A DNA stretch of 64,000 nt from Wolinella succinogenes DSM 1740 (GTDB lineage: Bacteria > Campylobacterota > Campylobacteria > Campylobacterales > Helicobacteraceae), in assembly GCF_000196135.1 (NCBI RefSeq), contig NC_005090.1:1436001-1500000 (forward strand), written 5' to 3'. Shown here piece after piece: positions 45,960 through 54,519 of the stretch. The translations under genes were made by a program, and so were the position numbers. Below the pieces are notes generated by a model that did not search any database, was not told the DNA's origin, and saw only the letters and a program-made list of their open reading frames with translations. Position 1 is the stretch's first letter. The number at the start of each line of letters is the position of its first letter.

Positions 45960-46438
45960 AGGATTCCCAAAATCCTTCCGCGCGTGCTTGCCCAAGGCTG
46001 CTCACCATAGATCTTATCGCGCAGCCGTCCCTCTTTATCAATAAGGAACATCGTGGGAATCGCCACCACTCCATATCGCTTGGTGGTGATGTCTAGATCA
46101 TCCTTAAGAAGGGGATAGCCAAGATGATACTGTTCCTTGAACGCCTCCATCTCCCTAGAAGAATCTTGGGCGTTGATGGCTAGAATCACCAACTCTTCCT
46201 CATGCTCCCTCCAAAGCTCCTCCAAAAAGGGCATCTCCTTGACGCAAGAGGCGCAACCCTTTGCCCAGAATCGGAGCACGACCGCCTTGCCGCGATAATT
46301 TTCCAGCTTCACCGCTTCGCCTTGAAGATTCTTCGTTGAAATTTCTGGTGCACTCTCGCCCAGCGCCACTCCTTGGGGGTTACATCCGCCAAGCCAAAGC
46401 GCCAAAAAAAGAGCGGCTCCTACCCCAAAAAATCTCAC
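45956..46438 (-). CDS. TlpA-type thioredoxin-like lipoprotein 1 of the P19 iron operon
   Basis: 160 residues. Signal with lipobox LWLGGC (Cys about residue 19), then APEISTKNLQGEAVKLENYRGKAVVLRFWAKGCASCVKEMPFLEEL, the TlpA/ResA pattern with CASC redox site, and cis-Pro loop VVAIPTMFLID. The two paired thioredoxins differ in active-site dipeptide (AS here, GA in the next), suggesting different redox potentials or partners. Start and ABC-ATPase stop overlap by four bases. Confidence 0.87.
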   Translation of the reverse strand: MRFFGVGAALFLALWLGGCNPQGVALGESAPEISTKNLQGEAVKLENYRGKAVVLRFWAKGCASCVKEMPFLEELWREHEEELVILAINAQDSSREMEAFKEQYHLGYPLLKDDLDITTKRYGVVAIPTMFLIDKEGRLRDKIYGEQPWASTRGRILGIL

Positions 46439-47085
46439 GCCTCCATCCTTCCATGCCTGAGTCTCACCACCTTATCGCCATAGCGCCCCAAGTCAGGGTT
46501 GTGTGTGATGAGGATGATCGTCTTCCCCTCCTCTCTTAGGCGACAAAAGAGGTCTAAAATCACCTTTTCATTTTGCTCATCGAGATTCCCCGTGGGCTCG
46601 TCCGCCAGCAAAATATCGGGATTATTAATGAGCGATCGAGCGATGCAGAGGCGCTGCTGCTCTCCACCTGAAAGCTCTGAAGGGCGATGGGTGAGGCGAT
46701 GGGTGAGGCCGACTTTGTGGAGCGCCTCTTTGGCATCCTCCTCATCCACGCTACTGTGATAGTATTGAGCGATCATCACATTTTCTAAAGCGCTCAAATA
46801 GGGGATAAGGTGAAACTGCTGGAAGATAAGTCCGATCTTCTCTCGGCGAATGAGGAGCTGCTTGGCTTCATCCAGTGCGCTCGCATCCTCACCACCAAGA
46901 TGATATTCACCCCTTGTGGGAGTGTCCATAAGGGAAAGAATATTTAAAAGGGTGGTCTTTCCTGAGCCTGAGGGACCCATGATACTAGTCCACTCTCCTT
47001 TATTCACCACGAGATTGATTCCTTCTAGAGCGACCACCTCGCCAAAGCGTTTTTCAATATTTTTTAGTTCTAATACGACTGACAT
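46435..47085 (-). CDS. LolD/MacB-type ABC ATPase of the P19 iron operon
   Basis: 216 residues. Walker A MGPSGSGKTTLLNILSL, signature ELSGGEQQRLCIARSL, Walker B ILLADEPTGNLDEQ, H-loop ILITHN. It pairs with the two FtsX-type permeases encoded just upstream to form a MacB-like mechanotransmission or efflux complex rather than a classical importer. In Campylobacter the equivalent genes accompany P19 and FTR1 and are needed for growth under low iron, as I recall. The ATG at 47085 with GAGGAG upstream is chosen over 47121, which lies in the permease gene. Confidence 0.9.
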   Translation of the reverse strand: MSVVLELKNIEKRFGEVVALEGINLVVNKGEWTSIMGPSGSGKTTLLNILSLMDTPTRGEYHLGGEDASALDEAKQLLIRREKIGLIFQQFHLIPYLSALENVMIAQYYHSSVDEEDAKEALHKVGLTHRLTHRPSELSGGEQQRLCIARSLINNPDILLADEPTGNLDEQNEKVILDLFCRLREEGKTIILITHNPDLGRYGDKVVRLRHGRMEA

Positions 47086-47089
47086 GGGA

Positions 47090-48235
47090 TCACTCTCCTC
47101 GTAAAATATTCGCCACTCCAAGATGGAGGGTTCGTTTGATGGGATAGTAGGCGGCTAGCGCGGCAAAAAGCAGGGAGATTCCTATCGCCAGCGGAATGGA
47201 GAGGAATCGAAAATCAATCCCTGAACCAAAAATCGCCAACCCCAGCCACTGAGCCAGAAGGATTCCTAGTAGCGCCCCCGCTAAAGAGGCGCTGAGCGTC
47301 ATGATAAGCGTCTCGCTTCCAAAGAGCTTCACCACCTCTGCCCTAGAAGCCCCCATCGCCCTTAAAAGCGCGATTTCTTTGGTTCTAGCAAAGATGATGG
47401 AGCTAAGCGTGGTGTTGACACACATCGAGGTGATCAAAAGGACGGTGAAAGCCACAAGCGCCATGAGGAGCTTGATCTTCTCAAGCACAATTCCCTCTGA
47501 AAGCGAAATACGAGCCAAGGGCTTGGCGAGCACTCCCTCCTCTCTTAGGCGCTCTCCAAGCTCTCCAAGCTCCCTAAAATCCCCCAAAATCACCGCCTCG
47601 GCCAGATGCACCTCCCCCTCTCTTCCGAGGGCTTTTTGCGCCAAGGGGAGCGAGACAAAAAGAAGTCCATCTTCCTTGTCTCCGCTAGAGACGATTCCCT
47701 TGATTCTTACAGAGGTGGCAAATCCGCTCTTCTCATTCACCAAGTCCACGACCGAGCCCACTTTGAGCTCCATCTTTTTGGCAAGGTCGATTCCCGCTAG
47801 CGCATTTCGCTCATCAAAATCAACATTGATATAGGAGCCATGCACCACCTCCAAGAAGGGCTTTGTCTCCTTCATCCCCGCAAAATCAACCCCCGCGATG
47901 AGCGCCTCACCTAGGCTTAAGCGCACCAACCCATAGAGATAGGGAGTCGCGCCCATAAGCTTGGCGGGCTCTATTTGAGCTTTGAGCTTGTGATAGAGCT
48001 CTTCGGAGAAAGAGAGCTCCTCTTTTTGCACCAAAGGGGCAAAGATGAAATTCGCTCCATACGCCTTAAGCTCTTTGCGCATCTTGGAATCGATATCCAA
48101 ATAGACATTGATAAAAGCCCCGCTCACGCACGCCCCCAAAGCCACCGCGACAAAAATCACCGCACTTTGGGTGAAGCTAAAACGCAGACTCTTCATGATC
48201 ATCTGCAAGAAGAATCGCCCCCTATTTACGACCAT
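47090..48235 (-). CDS. FtsX-family permease 2 of the P19 iron operon
   Basis: 381 residues. N-terminal TM (about 20-42), a MacB-like periplasmic domain (about 45-245), then three TM helices (about 260-282, 310-335, 345-370) with TKEIALLRAMGASRAEVVKLFGSETLIM, the FtsX signature. GGAGGTG lies four bases before the ATG. It overlaps the upstream permease gene by 14 bases. Confidence 0.9.
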   Translation of the reverse strand: MVVNRGRFFLQMIMKSLRFSFTQSAVIFVAVALGACVSGAFINVYLDIDSKMRKELKAYGANFIFAPLVQKEELSFSEELYHKLKAQIEPAKLMGATPYLYGLVRLSLGEALIAGVDFAGMKETKPFLEVVHGSYINVDFDERNALAGIDLAKKMELKVGSVVDLVNEKSGFATSVRIKGIVSSGDKEDGLLFVSLPLAQKALGREGEVHLAEAVILGDFRELGELGERLREEGVLAKPLARISLSEGIVLEKIKLLMALVAFTVLLITSMCVNTTLSSIIFARTKEIALLRAMGASRAEVVKLFGSETLIMTLSASLAGALLGILLAQWLGLAIFGSGIDFRFLSIPLAIGISLLFAALAAYYPIKRTLHLGVANILRGE

Positions 48236-49496
48236 AAAGCACCTCCGCGGGCAAAAGATCGACCACCCCTCTCATAGGAAGAAGCGAGCCAAAAAGCGCA
48301 ACTAGAAGCGCAAAGCTGACCGTGAGAGGCAGAATAATCCAGCTCACCCCTAGCGTATGGCCAAAGATTCCTAGCGCCATAAGCATAGAGATTCCATAGC
48401 CAGCCAATCCCCCTAAAGTGCCCGATAAAAGCGCGACTAGAAGCGATTCGGAGACAAAAAGGGCGTAGATGGAGAGGCTGCTTGCCCCTAGCGCTTTGAG
48501 CAAACCGATCTCTTTTTTGCGGCGGTGAATCTCTGAAGCCATGAGCGAGGCGATTCCGATGGAGGCGCTAAGAAGCGCAAGAAGAGTCACCACACCCATA
48601 AGGGATTGAATCTTCTTCACCACTTTGCTCTCGCCATCACTCACCTTCATGAGAGCCTTAGCACTCGCCCCCTTATACTCCTCCTCGATTTGATAGGCGA
48701 TGGAGCTCACATACGCGGTGCAATACCAAGTGTCATACTCTAGCGCATCCAGCGCCTCAGGGTCGCGTCGCGCCTTGATGGATAGATCGTTCTCAGGCAC
48801 AGTGAGTGCAGAGACTTCAACTCTAGAGACTTTTCCTTGAGCATCAAGAAGCTTTTGCACCAAGCTCAAAGAGGCGATGATTTTATAATTCCCCTCCTCA
48901 AAGCCATGCAAAATCCCCTTCACTTTGAGCTCCAAAGCACCAAGCCAAATCGTATCGCCGATCTTTAGCCCCCGATTCTTCGCTAGCTCCTCCCCTAGGA
49001 GAATCTCTGTCATAGAATCATCTTCAATCCACTCTCCCTCCACACTCCAAAAGGGGTAGAGGATTTTAGCGCCCGTCTGGTAGCTAGGCTCATCCGCAAT
49101 GGGAACGATTTTGTCAAAATAGGTTCCCGCTAGCGTCCAAACTTCTCCCTCTTTATCTTTGATTCTCCCCTCCAAAAAGGGGGCAAATCCCACGATATTG
49201 TTACGCCAAAAAATCTCTTTGATGCTTTTAAGGCGCGATTCTTCAAGGTAGGTCTCCCCCTGCAAGGGTTGAAACTCCTGCCCCTCAATCTCTAGACTCA
49301 AAGAGCCTCCATGGGGCAACACAACAATATTGGAGCCATAGCTTCTTAACTCCTTGGCGATCTTATCCCCCACGCCCAGGGTGAGGTTGAGCATGGCTGC
49401 AATGAGCGAGGAGGCGAGAAAAATCGTGAGAAAGGCGAGCCCTTTTTGGGTTTTGTTCCCCCAAATAGCCCCTTTGATGATTCTAAACTCCATCAT
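48222..49496 (-). CDS. FtsX-family permease 1 of the P19 iron operon
   Basis: 424 residues, same layout as its neighbour: TM1 about 20-42, periplasmic domain, three C-terminal TM helices, with RRKKEIGLLKALGASSLSIYALFVSESLLVA. The two permeases probably form a heterodimer. The stop of the DUF2318 gene overlaps the start (TGATG-type); two adjacent ATGs are possible. Confidence 0.9.
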   Translation of the reverse strand: MMEFRIIKGAIWGNKTQKGLAFLTIFLASSLIAAMLNLTLGVGDKIAKELRSYGSNIVVLPHGGSLSLEIEGQEFQPLQGETYLEESRLKSIKEIFWRNNIVGFAPFLEGRIKDKEGEVWTLAGTYFDKIVPIADEPSYQTGAKILYPFWSVEGEWIEDDSMTEILLGEELAKNRGLKIGDTIWLGALELKVKGILHGFEEGNYKIIASLSLVQKLLDAQGKVSRVEVSALTVPENDLSIKARRDPEALDALEYDTWYCTAYVSSIAYQIEEEYKGASAKALMKVSDGESKVVKKIQSLMGVVTLLALLSASIGIASLMASEIHRRKKEIGLLKALGASSLSIYALFVSESLLVALLSGTLGGLAGYGISMLMALGIFGHTLGVSWIILPLTVSFALLVALFGSLLPMRGVVDLLPAEVLYGRK

Positions 49497-50902
49497 TTTG
49501 TCTCCTCCATCGCCTTATAGCCTTGAGCCCGCCAGTGGGCATGGGTCGCCTCACCCGCAAATGCTTCGGGATTCTCTTTGAAGCGCTCGTAATTGGCCTC
49601 ATTTTCAAAGTAGTAGGTTTTGCCGCCAAAGATATAGGTTTTGGGGGCTTTGAGATTGATGATCTTCGCGCCACTCACAGGGTCACTCACGCTCTTTTCA
49701 ACCACCTCAGAGAAGTAGTGCACCCCTTTTAAAATCGTCTCTAGCTTAATAATCACCTCTTTTCCATCAAACTCATAGGGGAAGGGGATCGGATTGCACC
49801 CGCCCTCTTTGCCCACCGAAGGAATGAAGATTCGGACATTGCACGCAATGCAGATGAGCTCCTCTCCCTTTTTGACATAACCCATATCTCCGCAGATCAT
49901 GCACGCATCAAAGACCGCAACAGGCGCATCTCTATCAGGATAGCGATTGAGCAAGAAGAATCGCACCTTATTCCCCTCGTCCGTCACATAGGCGAATCGA
50001 TGGAGATCATTGTCCCTTAATCGCTCCATGGCAATTCTAAACTCCCCATTCACAGGCTCAAGCACCTCAGGAGTCGATATCTTGGGAGGTCTGGAGGCAT
50101 AGAGGTCGTAGTAGAGCAAAAATCCTGCACTCAAAAACAGGATCGCCACCGAAGCACCAAAGAATCGACCCATCCTCTCCCGCTCTGCCTTCAATCGCCT
50201 AAAAAGAATTGAGCCAAGCTCCTCTTTGGGGCGCAAAAGGGGGCGTTTTTGGATATAAAATCCAAGAAGAATCAAAGCGATTCCCCCATAGATATAGGGG
50301 AGCCAAAAGGCGTAGTGCAAGAGCTTTGCCACGAGCGAGAGGAGCCACGCGTGGGTGGGCAAAATCCCCAATCGCATGAGTGCGATTCCCACCTCACCAA
50401 GAATCTTCCCAAGAAGCAAAAGGGTCACCAGCCAGAGGCAGACCCTCTTAGCCTGAGGCGAAATCGAAGCAAAAATGCGAGAGAAGAGCCACAAAAGGAG
50501 TGCCAAAAAAAGGAGTGCCAGGACTAAAAGCCCCAAGGAGAGAATCGAAAGGGTGTCTAGCAGCTCTCCTTTTAGGAGAGGAAAATCTTGACTCATCACC
50601 CCATACTCCACCCCAAAACCCACACCCAAAAGAGCGATCCAAAGGCGCTTTGGCCAAGGATTCGCTAGCCAAAAGAGCGGCCAAAAGAGCGCCAAAAGAG
50701 CCAAAAGCATCCCATCTGTGGCGATTTTAAGGGTGGGGGATAGGAGATAGAGGGCAGAGATCTCATAGAGTGAGATTCCCCCTAGGGCTCCCAAGGCCAA
50801 AGAGAGGAGCGATTCTAAAAGGGTGATCTTGGGGCTCCAGAGAGCCAAAAGGAGAATCACCCCAAAAAACGCCTGCATGGCGTGAAAGAAGTAGATGGAC
50901 AT
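49493..50902 (-). CDS. DUF2318 membrane protein with C-terminal YHS domain (P19 iron operon)
   Basis: 469 residues. About ten TM helices occupy residues 1-300. The periplasmic DUF2318 domain then has paired cysteines (DACMICGDMGYVKKGEELICIACNVR) and GGCNPIPFPYEFDG. A C-terminal YHS-like domain (SDPVSGAKI, IFGGKTYYFENEANYERFKENPEAF) follows. DUF2318 proteins accompany FTR1/P19 and are thought to be Fe-S or heme-type electron-transfer proteins in the membrane. The ATG at 50902 with GGAAG upstream is chosen; the frame extends 39 bases further. Confidence 0.88.
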   Translation of the reverse strand: MSIYFFHAMQAFFGVILLLALWSPKITLLESLLSLALGALGGISLYEISALYLLSPTLKIATDGMLLALLALFWPLFWLANPWPKRLWIALLGVGFGVEYGVMSQDFPLLKGELLDTLSILSLGLLVLALLFLALLLWLFSRIFASISPQAKRVCLWLVTLLLLGKILGEVGIALMRLGILPTHAWLLSLVAKLLHYAFWLPYIYGGIALILLGFYIQKRPLLRPKEELGSILFRRLKAERERMGRFFGASVAILFLSAGFLLYYDLYASRPPKISTPEVLEPVNGEFRIAMERLRDNDLHRFAYVTDEGNKVRFFLLNRYPDRDAPVAVFDACMICGDMGYVKKGEELICIACNVRIFIPSVGKEGGCNPIPFPYEFDGKEVIIKLETILKGVHYFSEVVEKSVSDPVSGAKIINLKAPKTYIFGGKTYYFENEANYERFKENPEAFAGEATHAHWRAQGYKAMEETK

Positions 50903-50924
50903 TAATCTTCCTATGGAGTTAGAA

Positions 50925-50973
50925 CTTTCGCCTGCCTGCACTCCTTATAAGGGGAGATACAAAAAGGCGAAAG
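50925..50973 (-). repeat. Nested inverted repeat between p19 and the DUF2318 gene
   Basis: Outer arms CTTTCGCC (50925-50932) and GGCGAAAG (50966-50973) enclose an inner palindrome CCTTATAAGG (50943-50952), itself flanked by CTCC/GGAG. In the transcript this can fold into a two-tier hairpin just upstream of the DUF2318 ribosome-binding site. It has no T-run, so it is more likely an mRNA-processing or translational element than a terminator. Confidence 0.55.
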
Positions 50974-51000
50974 CCCTAGCGGGCAAAGAGGAAAACCTCT

Positions 51001-51531
51001 TTACTCGGGGGCGCCAGTGTATTTGAATTTATAGACGGCGGTGAAAGGCTCAAACCATTTGCCCACGCCCGAAACCTTATCCGCGTGTCGGCCAAAGCCT
51101 TGCTTGGAGGGGTTATCAATGTGGAATTTCACCTCGTAGTTGCCCACGCCTAGCATTTTGATGTTGGCTCCATAGTGAGGACCATCCACCGCGACCATAG
51201 GCATGAGGTTACCGCTTTTGCTTTTGCCTGTGTCAAGGTTTTTGATCTCATACCCTACGGTCAAATAGGGAATCCACTCGCCCGCGGCAAAGCCATTTTT
51301 ATTGCCCTCGGTCGCCTTGATGTCTGCTTCTAGGTGAATATCCGCCAAAGAAGGCGCTAGGTCGATTCCTTTTGGCTCCATGTCGATGGGCTTGAGATAG
51401 ACCGCGGCGATGCTCATGTTGTTCATCTCCACCTCTTCACCGATGGGATACTCTTTGAACTCCTCAGCATTCGCACCCAAAGTCAAGACCACAGCCAAAG
51501 CCAAGACGGATTTGGTTAACATTTTGAACAT
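51001..51531 (-). CDS. p19: P19-type periplasmic metal-binding protein
   Basis: 176 residues, exported (signal peptide about 1-22). Conserved features of P19/FetP: VEMNNMSIAAVYLKPIDMEP, IHLEADIKA, MPMVAVDGPHYGANI and EVKFHIDNP, which supply the His/Met/His/His copper site and nearby iron site known from the Campylobacter protein. It delivers iron to the FTR1 permease encoded directly upstream. GGAGAAAAAA precedes the ATG. Two hairpins separate it from the FTR1 gene. Confidence 0.93.
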   Translation of the reverse strand: MFKMLTKSVLALAVVLTLGANAEEFKEYPIGEEVEMNNMSIAAVYLKPIDMEPKGIDLAPSLADIHLEADIKATEGNKNGFAAGEWIPYLTVGYEIKNLDTGKSKSGNLMPMVAVDGPHYGANIKMLGVGNYEVKFHIDNPSKQGFGRHADKVSGVGKWFEPFTAVYKFKYTGAPE

Positions 51532-51558
51532 TTTTTCTCCTCTAAATAGTTTTTTTGG

Positions 51559-51607
51559 ATCTCAAAAGTTACCTCCTTTTGAGATTCAAGCCCTCTTGGC
51601 TTGAATC
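51559..51607 (-). repeat. Two back-to-back perfect hairpins between the FTR1 gene and p19
   Basis: Hairpin A (51583-51607): GATTCAAGCC / GGCTTGAATC, five-base loop, containing the FTR1 stop codon. Hairpin B (51559-51585): ATCTCAAAAG / CTTTTGAGAT with loop GAGGTAA on the transcript strand. The two share three bases. Hairpin B is followed by CCAAAAAAACT rather than T's, and its loop exposes a Shine-Dalgarno-like AAGGAGGT that is not the p19 ribosome-binding site. It is probably an mRNA stability or attenuation element. Confidence 0.65.
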
Positions 51608-53511
51608 TTGATATAGACACTCCCTAGAATCACCCCCAAAAGCAAAACCGCTTGAGGCAATAGACTCTCCATATAGGGATAAACCCCAAGCCACGCCACT
51701 GTAGGAAACCCTTCAATCAAAGTCGGCTCAAACACCTTGCCCTCGACAAGCTCCATGATTCCCTTCCCTGCAAAGACCACCGACATATAAAAAATCACCG
51801 CGCTAGTCGCCATAAAAAAGGGTCTGATAGGAATCTTCACCGCCCCCCATTTAAGCAGATAGTAGAGCACCACAAGCACCACCAAGCCCACGCCAAAACC
51901 TAAGGCAATGAGGCTATAACCTCCCGCCCCTTGAGCGTCAAACAGGAGAGCTTGATAGAAAAGCACCGTCTCCGCCCCCTCTCGATAGACCGCCAAAAAG
52001 ACTGTGAACCAAAGCGCCTTAGCCGATCCGCTAGAGAGCGATTCGCTCACTTTGCCCGAGATGTATTGACTCCACTTTTTGGCGTGAGCGTTGGAGAGAA
52101 GCCAAAATCCAACATAAAAGAGCAGAAGAACCGCCACTAGCATGGTGATTCCCTCAAGCATCTCTCGCGATTCTCCAGAGGCGTTAAAGAGGTAATTCAT
52201 CACCACCGCCGTCACAAAACTAAGCGCGATCGCCGCCCAAAGCGAGCTATAGACCAGCGCGAGACGATGGGCGTTGCCACTTTTAATGAGGTAGGCAATC
52301 ACCGCCGTGATGACAATGAGCGCTTCCACCCCTTCGCGAAGAATAATGATGAGCGAATAGATAAAGAGCGCCCAAGGAGTGGAAGCCCCTTGAAGCTTGC
52401 TCGCCCCCTCTTCTAGCTGAGCGTAGAGAATCTCCATGGAGCGCTCAACGATCTCCTCTTTGCTCCCATTTTTCATAAGGGCGACAATCTGGCTAAAAGT
52501 GCCTTCGATAGAGGTTTTAAGAGTCGCATCCACGGCACCGATCTTCACCTCCATCCCGCTAGCCTCAAAAATATCAAAGTAAGAATCTTGCACTAAGCTC
52601 ATCGCTTGGCGACCCTTGCCCTCTTTGTAGAGCGCGAGCGCCTTTTGGGTTTGCGCCCTCAAAGCCTCAATGGTTGGAGCGAAATCTTGTCGAACCTGCT
52701 CCTCTTTGGGGAGATTCTCCACTTTGACCTTTGCAAGTTCCGCCGCCTCTGCGGGCAAATCCGCCAAGGCTAAGCGAATCTGCTGAGTCACCCTAGAGAG
52801 CTCCTCCTTGAGCTCATTGGCCTCCTCTCCTCCATTGATAGAGCGGACGATTTTGCCCATCTCGCTCTGGATCTGACCATCTCTGATTTGCGAGAGGTGG
52901 CGACGAATCGCCGTCTCAGCCATGCCGTTGCGATAATCCTCAAACTGAGCGGCAATCACGAGACGCTTCGCCTCCTCTTTGTCCCCTTTTTGAAGTGCTT
53001 CAATCGCTTTGGCGTATTTGAGCTCTATTTGTCCAAGAAGCGCCTGCCAGCGAGCATCCAAGCCTCTCTCCGCTAAAGAGGATGAATTAAGACTCGATTC
53101 TTTGACTTCGTGGGGCTCCTCGCTTCGCTCCGCAACGAGCTTGACTCCTTTTTCGAGTTTTGGCAGAACCTCATCCATCTCCAAAGAGAGGCTCTCCATG
53201 AGCGCCTTCACTTCGCCTAAGGGAGCGCCCTCAGAAATAAGCTTGCGAATCTTGACAAATTTTGATTCCATGGCGTAGGCTTTGCGCCCTGAGACATTGA
53301 TTCGAATGGGGCCTTCGAGATTTTCAAACAGCTCAAAATAGGCACTCTGCGCCACGAGCTTTGCCTCTTCTTGCTCGCCTTTTTCATAAAGTGTCAAACT
53401 CTCTTGAAAAGTCTGCTTGATTCGCGACATGATGTCAGCATAATCAAGATTTCTCGCCAAAAGAAGGGTCGGAAGAATCAAAATCATCAAGAATCGAAAG
53501 AAGATTTTCAT
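51586..53511 (-). CDS. FTR1-type high-affinity iron permease with large periplasmic domain
   Basis: About 641 residues. A signal peptide is followed by a helical periplasmic region (about 20-375) built from two similar units (LTLYEKGEQEEAKLVAQSAYFELFE and LALYKEGKGRQAMSLVQDSYFDIFE). A seven-helix FTR1 domain follows, with the two iron-passage motifs in LREGVEALIV and YREGAETVLF. It imports iron with P19. The start is the ATG at 53511; a GTG 12 bases upstream also opens the frame, but GAGGC precedes the ATG. It is the first gene of the eight-gene operon; the divergent gene encodes a related periplasmic domain alone. Confidence 0.92.
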   Translation of the reverse strand: MKIFFRFLMILILPTLLLARNLDYADIMSRIKQTFQESLTLYEKGEQEEAKLVAQSAYFELFENLEGPIRINVSGRKAYAMESKFVKIRKLISEGAPLGEVKALMESLSLEMDEVLPKLEKGVKLVAERSEEPHEVKESSLNSSSLAERGLDARWQALLGQIELKYAKAIEALQKGDKEEAKRLVIAAQFEDYRNGMAETAIRRHLSQIRDGQIQSEMGKIVRSINGGEEANELKEELSRVTQQIRLALADLPAEAAELAKVKVENLPKEEQVRQDFAPTIEALRAQTQKALALYKEGKGRQAMSLVQDSYFDIFEASGMEVKIGAVDATLKTSIEGTFSQIVALMKNGSKEEIVERSMEILYAQLEEGASKLQGASTPWALFIYSLIIILREGVEALIVITAVIAYLIKSGNAHRLALVYSSLWAAIALSFVTAVVMNYLFNASGESREMLEGITMLVAVLLLFYVGFWLLSNAHAKKWSQYISGKVSESLSSGSAKALWFTVFLAVYREGAETVLFYQALLFDAQGAGGYSLIALGFGVGLVVLVVLYYLLKWGAVKIPIRPFFMATSAVIFYMSVVFAGKGIMELVEGKVFEPTLIEGFPTVAWLGVYPYMESLLPQAVLLLGVILGSVYIKIQAKRA

Positions 53512-53682
53512 AAAAAGCCTCACGGGTAGGGTGATTTAACATTGAATTAACGTACAAGAGAGGGATTGTATCAGTGGCAAGCTTTCAATAAAATAAAAAC
53601 CGTTCTTACAATTGTAATTGGAAGTTAAGGAATATTGTTGTTATATTCATTCCCAAAAGAGACTCAATAAAAAGGTTAGACT
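53512..53682. promoter_or_regulatory. Divergent control region of the iron operon and the FTR1-domain/GGDEF pair
   Basis: A 171-base AT-rich gap that must hold promoters in both directions. It contains the perfect 12-base palindrome TTACAATTGTAA (53606-53617). I see no classical 19-base Fur box, but several AT-rich stretches could hold the degenerate Fur sites of this phylum. Confidence 0.5.
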
Positions 53683-54519
53683 TTGAGAAAAATATATTTA
53701 TTATTTATTTTTATCCTCGCATTGGGCTCCCAAGGGCTGGCCTCACCCCTAGCCTCCGTCTCTCTTGTTGAGCTTGACTTGGAGCGCGCCCTCAGCCTCT
53801 ATCGAATCGGTGATTCCAAAAACGCCAAAGAGGAGCTCAAATTCGCACGCTACCATGGCTTTAAAAACACTGGTTTAGAGGCGATGATCAAAAAAGAGCT
53901 CTCCTATGCGCACGCCAAAGAGATCGAAAATCACTTCTCTCGCCTTGAATCAATGATCGATTCCTCCCTCTCCTATGAAGCCCTCCATCAAGAATCAGAG
54001 GCGCTTTTAGAGAGACTCTATCAAATCACCCAAGGCCTGCCTGAGCTAGAGCAGCAGGGGACAGTGAAAAATTGGCACGAGGTGGTGAAGAGAATCGATC
54101 TCGCCTTGGCTGAGGCCCTAGATCTCTACGCTCAAAACGCCATGAAACAGGCGATTTCAAAGGTTCAATCCGCCTATTTTGATATTTTTGAGGAGAGCGG
54201 AATGGAGCAGGCGATCCTTATTCTTAGCGAAGATCGCAAGCTCAAAGCCGAACAACGCTTCAGAAGCCTCACTGACATGATGAAAAAAGGCGAATCCCCG
54301 AGTCGCCTCAAAAACTATGCCAACGAGATGCACCAAGACTTCAGCCAGCTTGCCGAAGCACTCACCCCCAAAGAGCTCCGCCAAAACAACTACTCGCCCC
54401 TCCCTCTTTTGGAGCGCCACTCTCTTTTGCCTTGGCTTGCCATCACCTCTCTCCTGGCCCTCCTCTCCCCCCTATTTCTTCTCTTCTCTCTTCGTAGGGC
54501 TAGGAGGAGAAGGGATTGA
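53683..54519 (+). CDS. Membrane-anchored protein related to the FTR1 periplasmic domain
   Basis: 278 residues, not a family I can name. A signal peptide or TM (about 1-20) precedes a helical region (about 25-240) with a unit (IDLALAEALDLYAQNAMKQ, then ISKVQSAYFDIFEESGMEQ) very close to the second unit of the neighbouring FTR1 protein (LYKEGKGRQAMSLVQDSYFDIFEASGME), and a weaker first unit (LERALSLYRIGDSKNAKEELKFARYHGF). A C-terminal TM (about 250-270) is followed by an Arg-rich cytosolic tail. It lacks the permease domain and REGxE motifs. The TTG start follows AAAAGG. It is coupled to the GGDEF gene by a TTGA overlap, suggesting a sensor or co-receptor that links iron status to c-di-GMP. Confidence 0.75.
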   Translation: MRKIYLLFIFILALGSQGLASPLASVSLVELDLERALSLYRIGDSKNAKEELKFARYHGFKNTGLEAMIKKELSYAHAKEIENHFSRLESMIDSSLSYEALHQESEALLERLYQITQGLPELEQQGTVKNWHEVVKRIDLALAEALDLYAQNAMKQAISKVQSAYFDIFEESGMEQAILILSEDRKLKAEQRFRSLTDMMKKGESPSRLKNYANEMHQDFSQLAEALTPKELRQNNYSPLPLLERHSLLPWLAITSLLALLSPLFLLFSLRRARRRRD

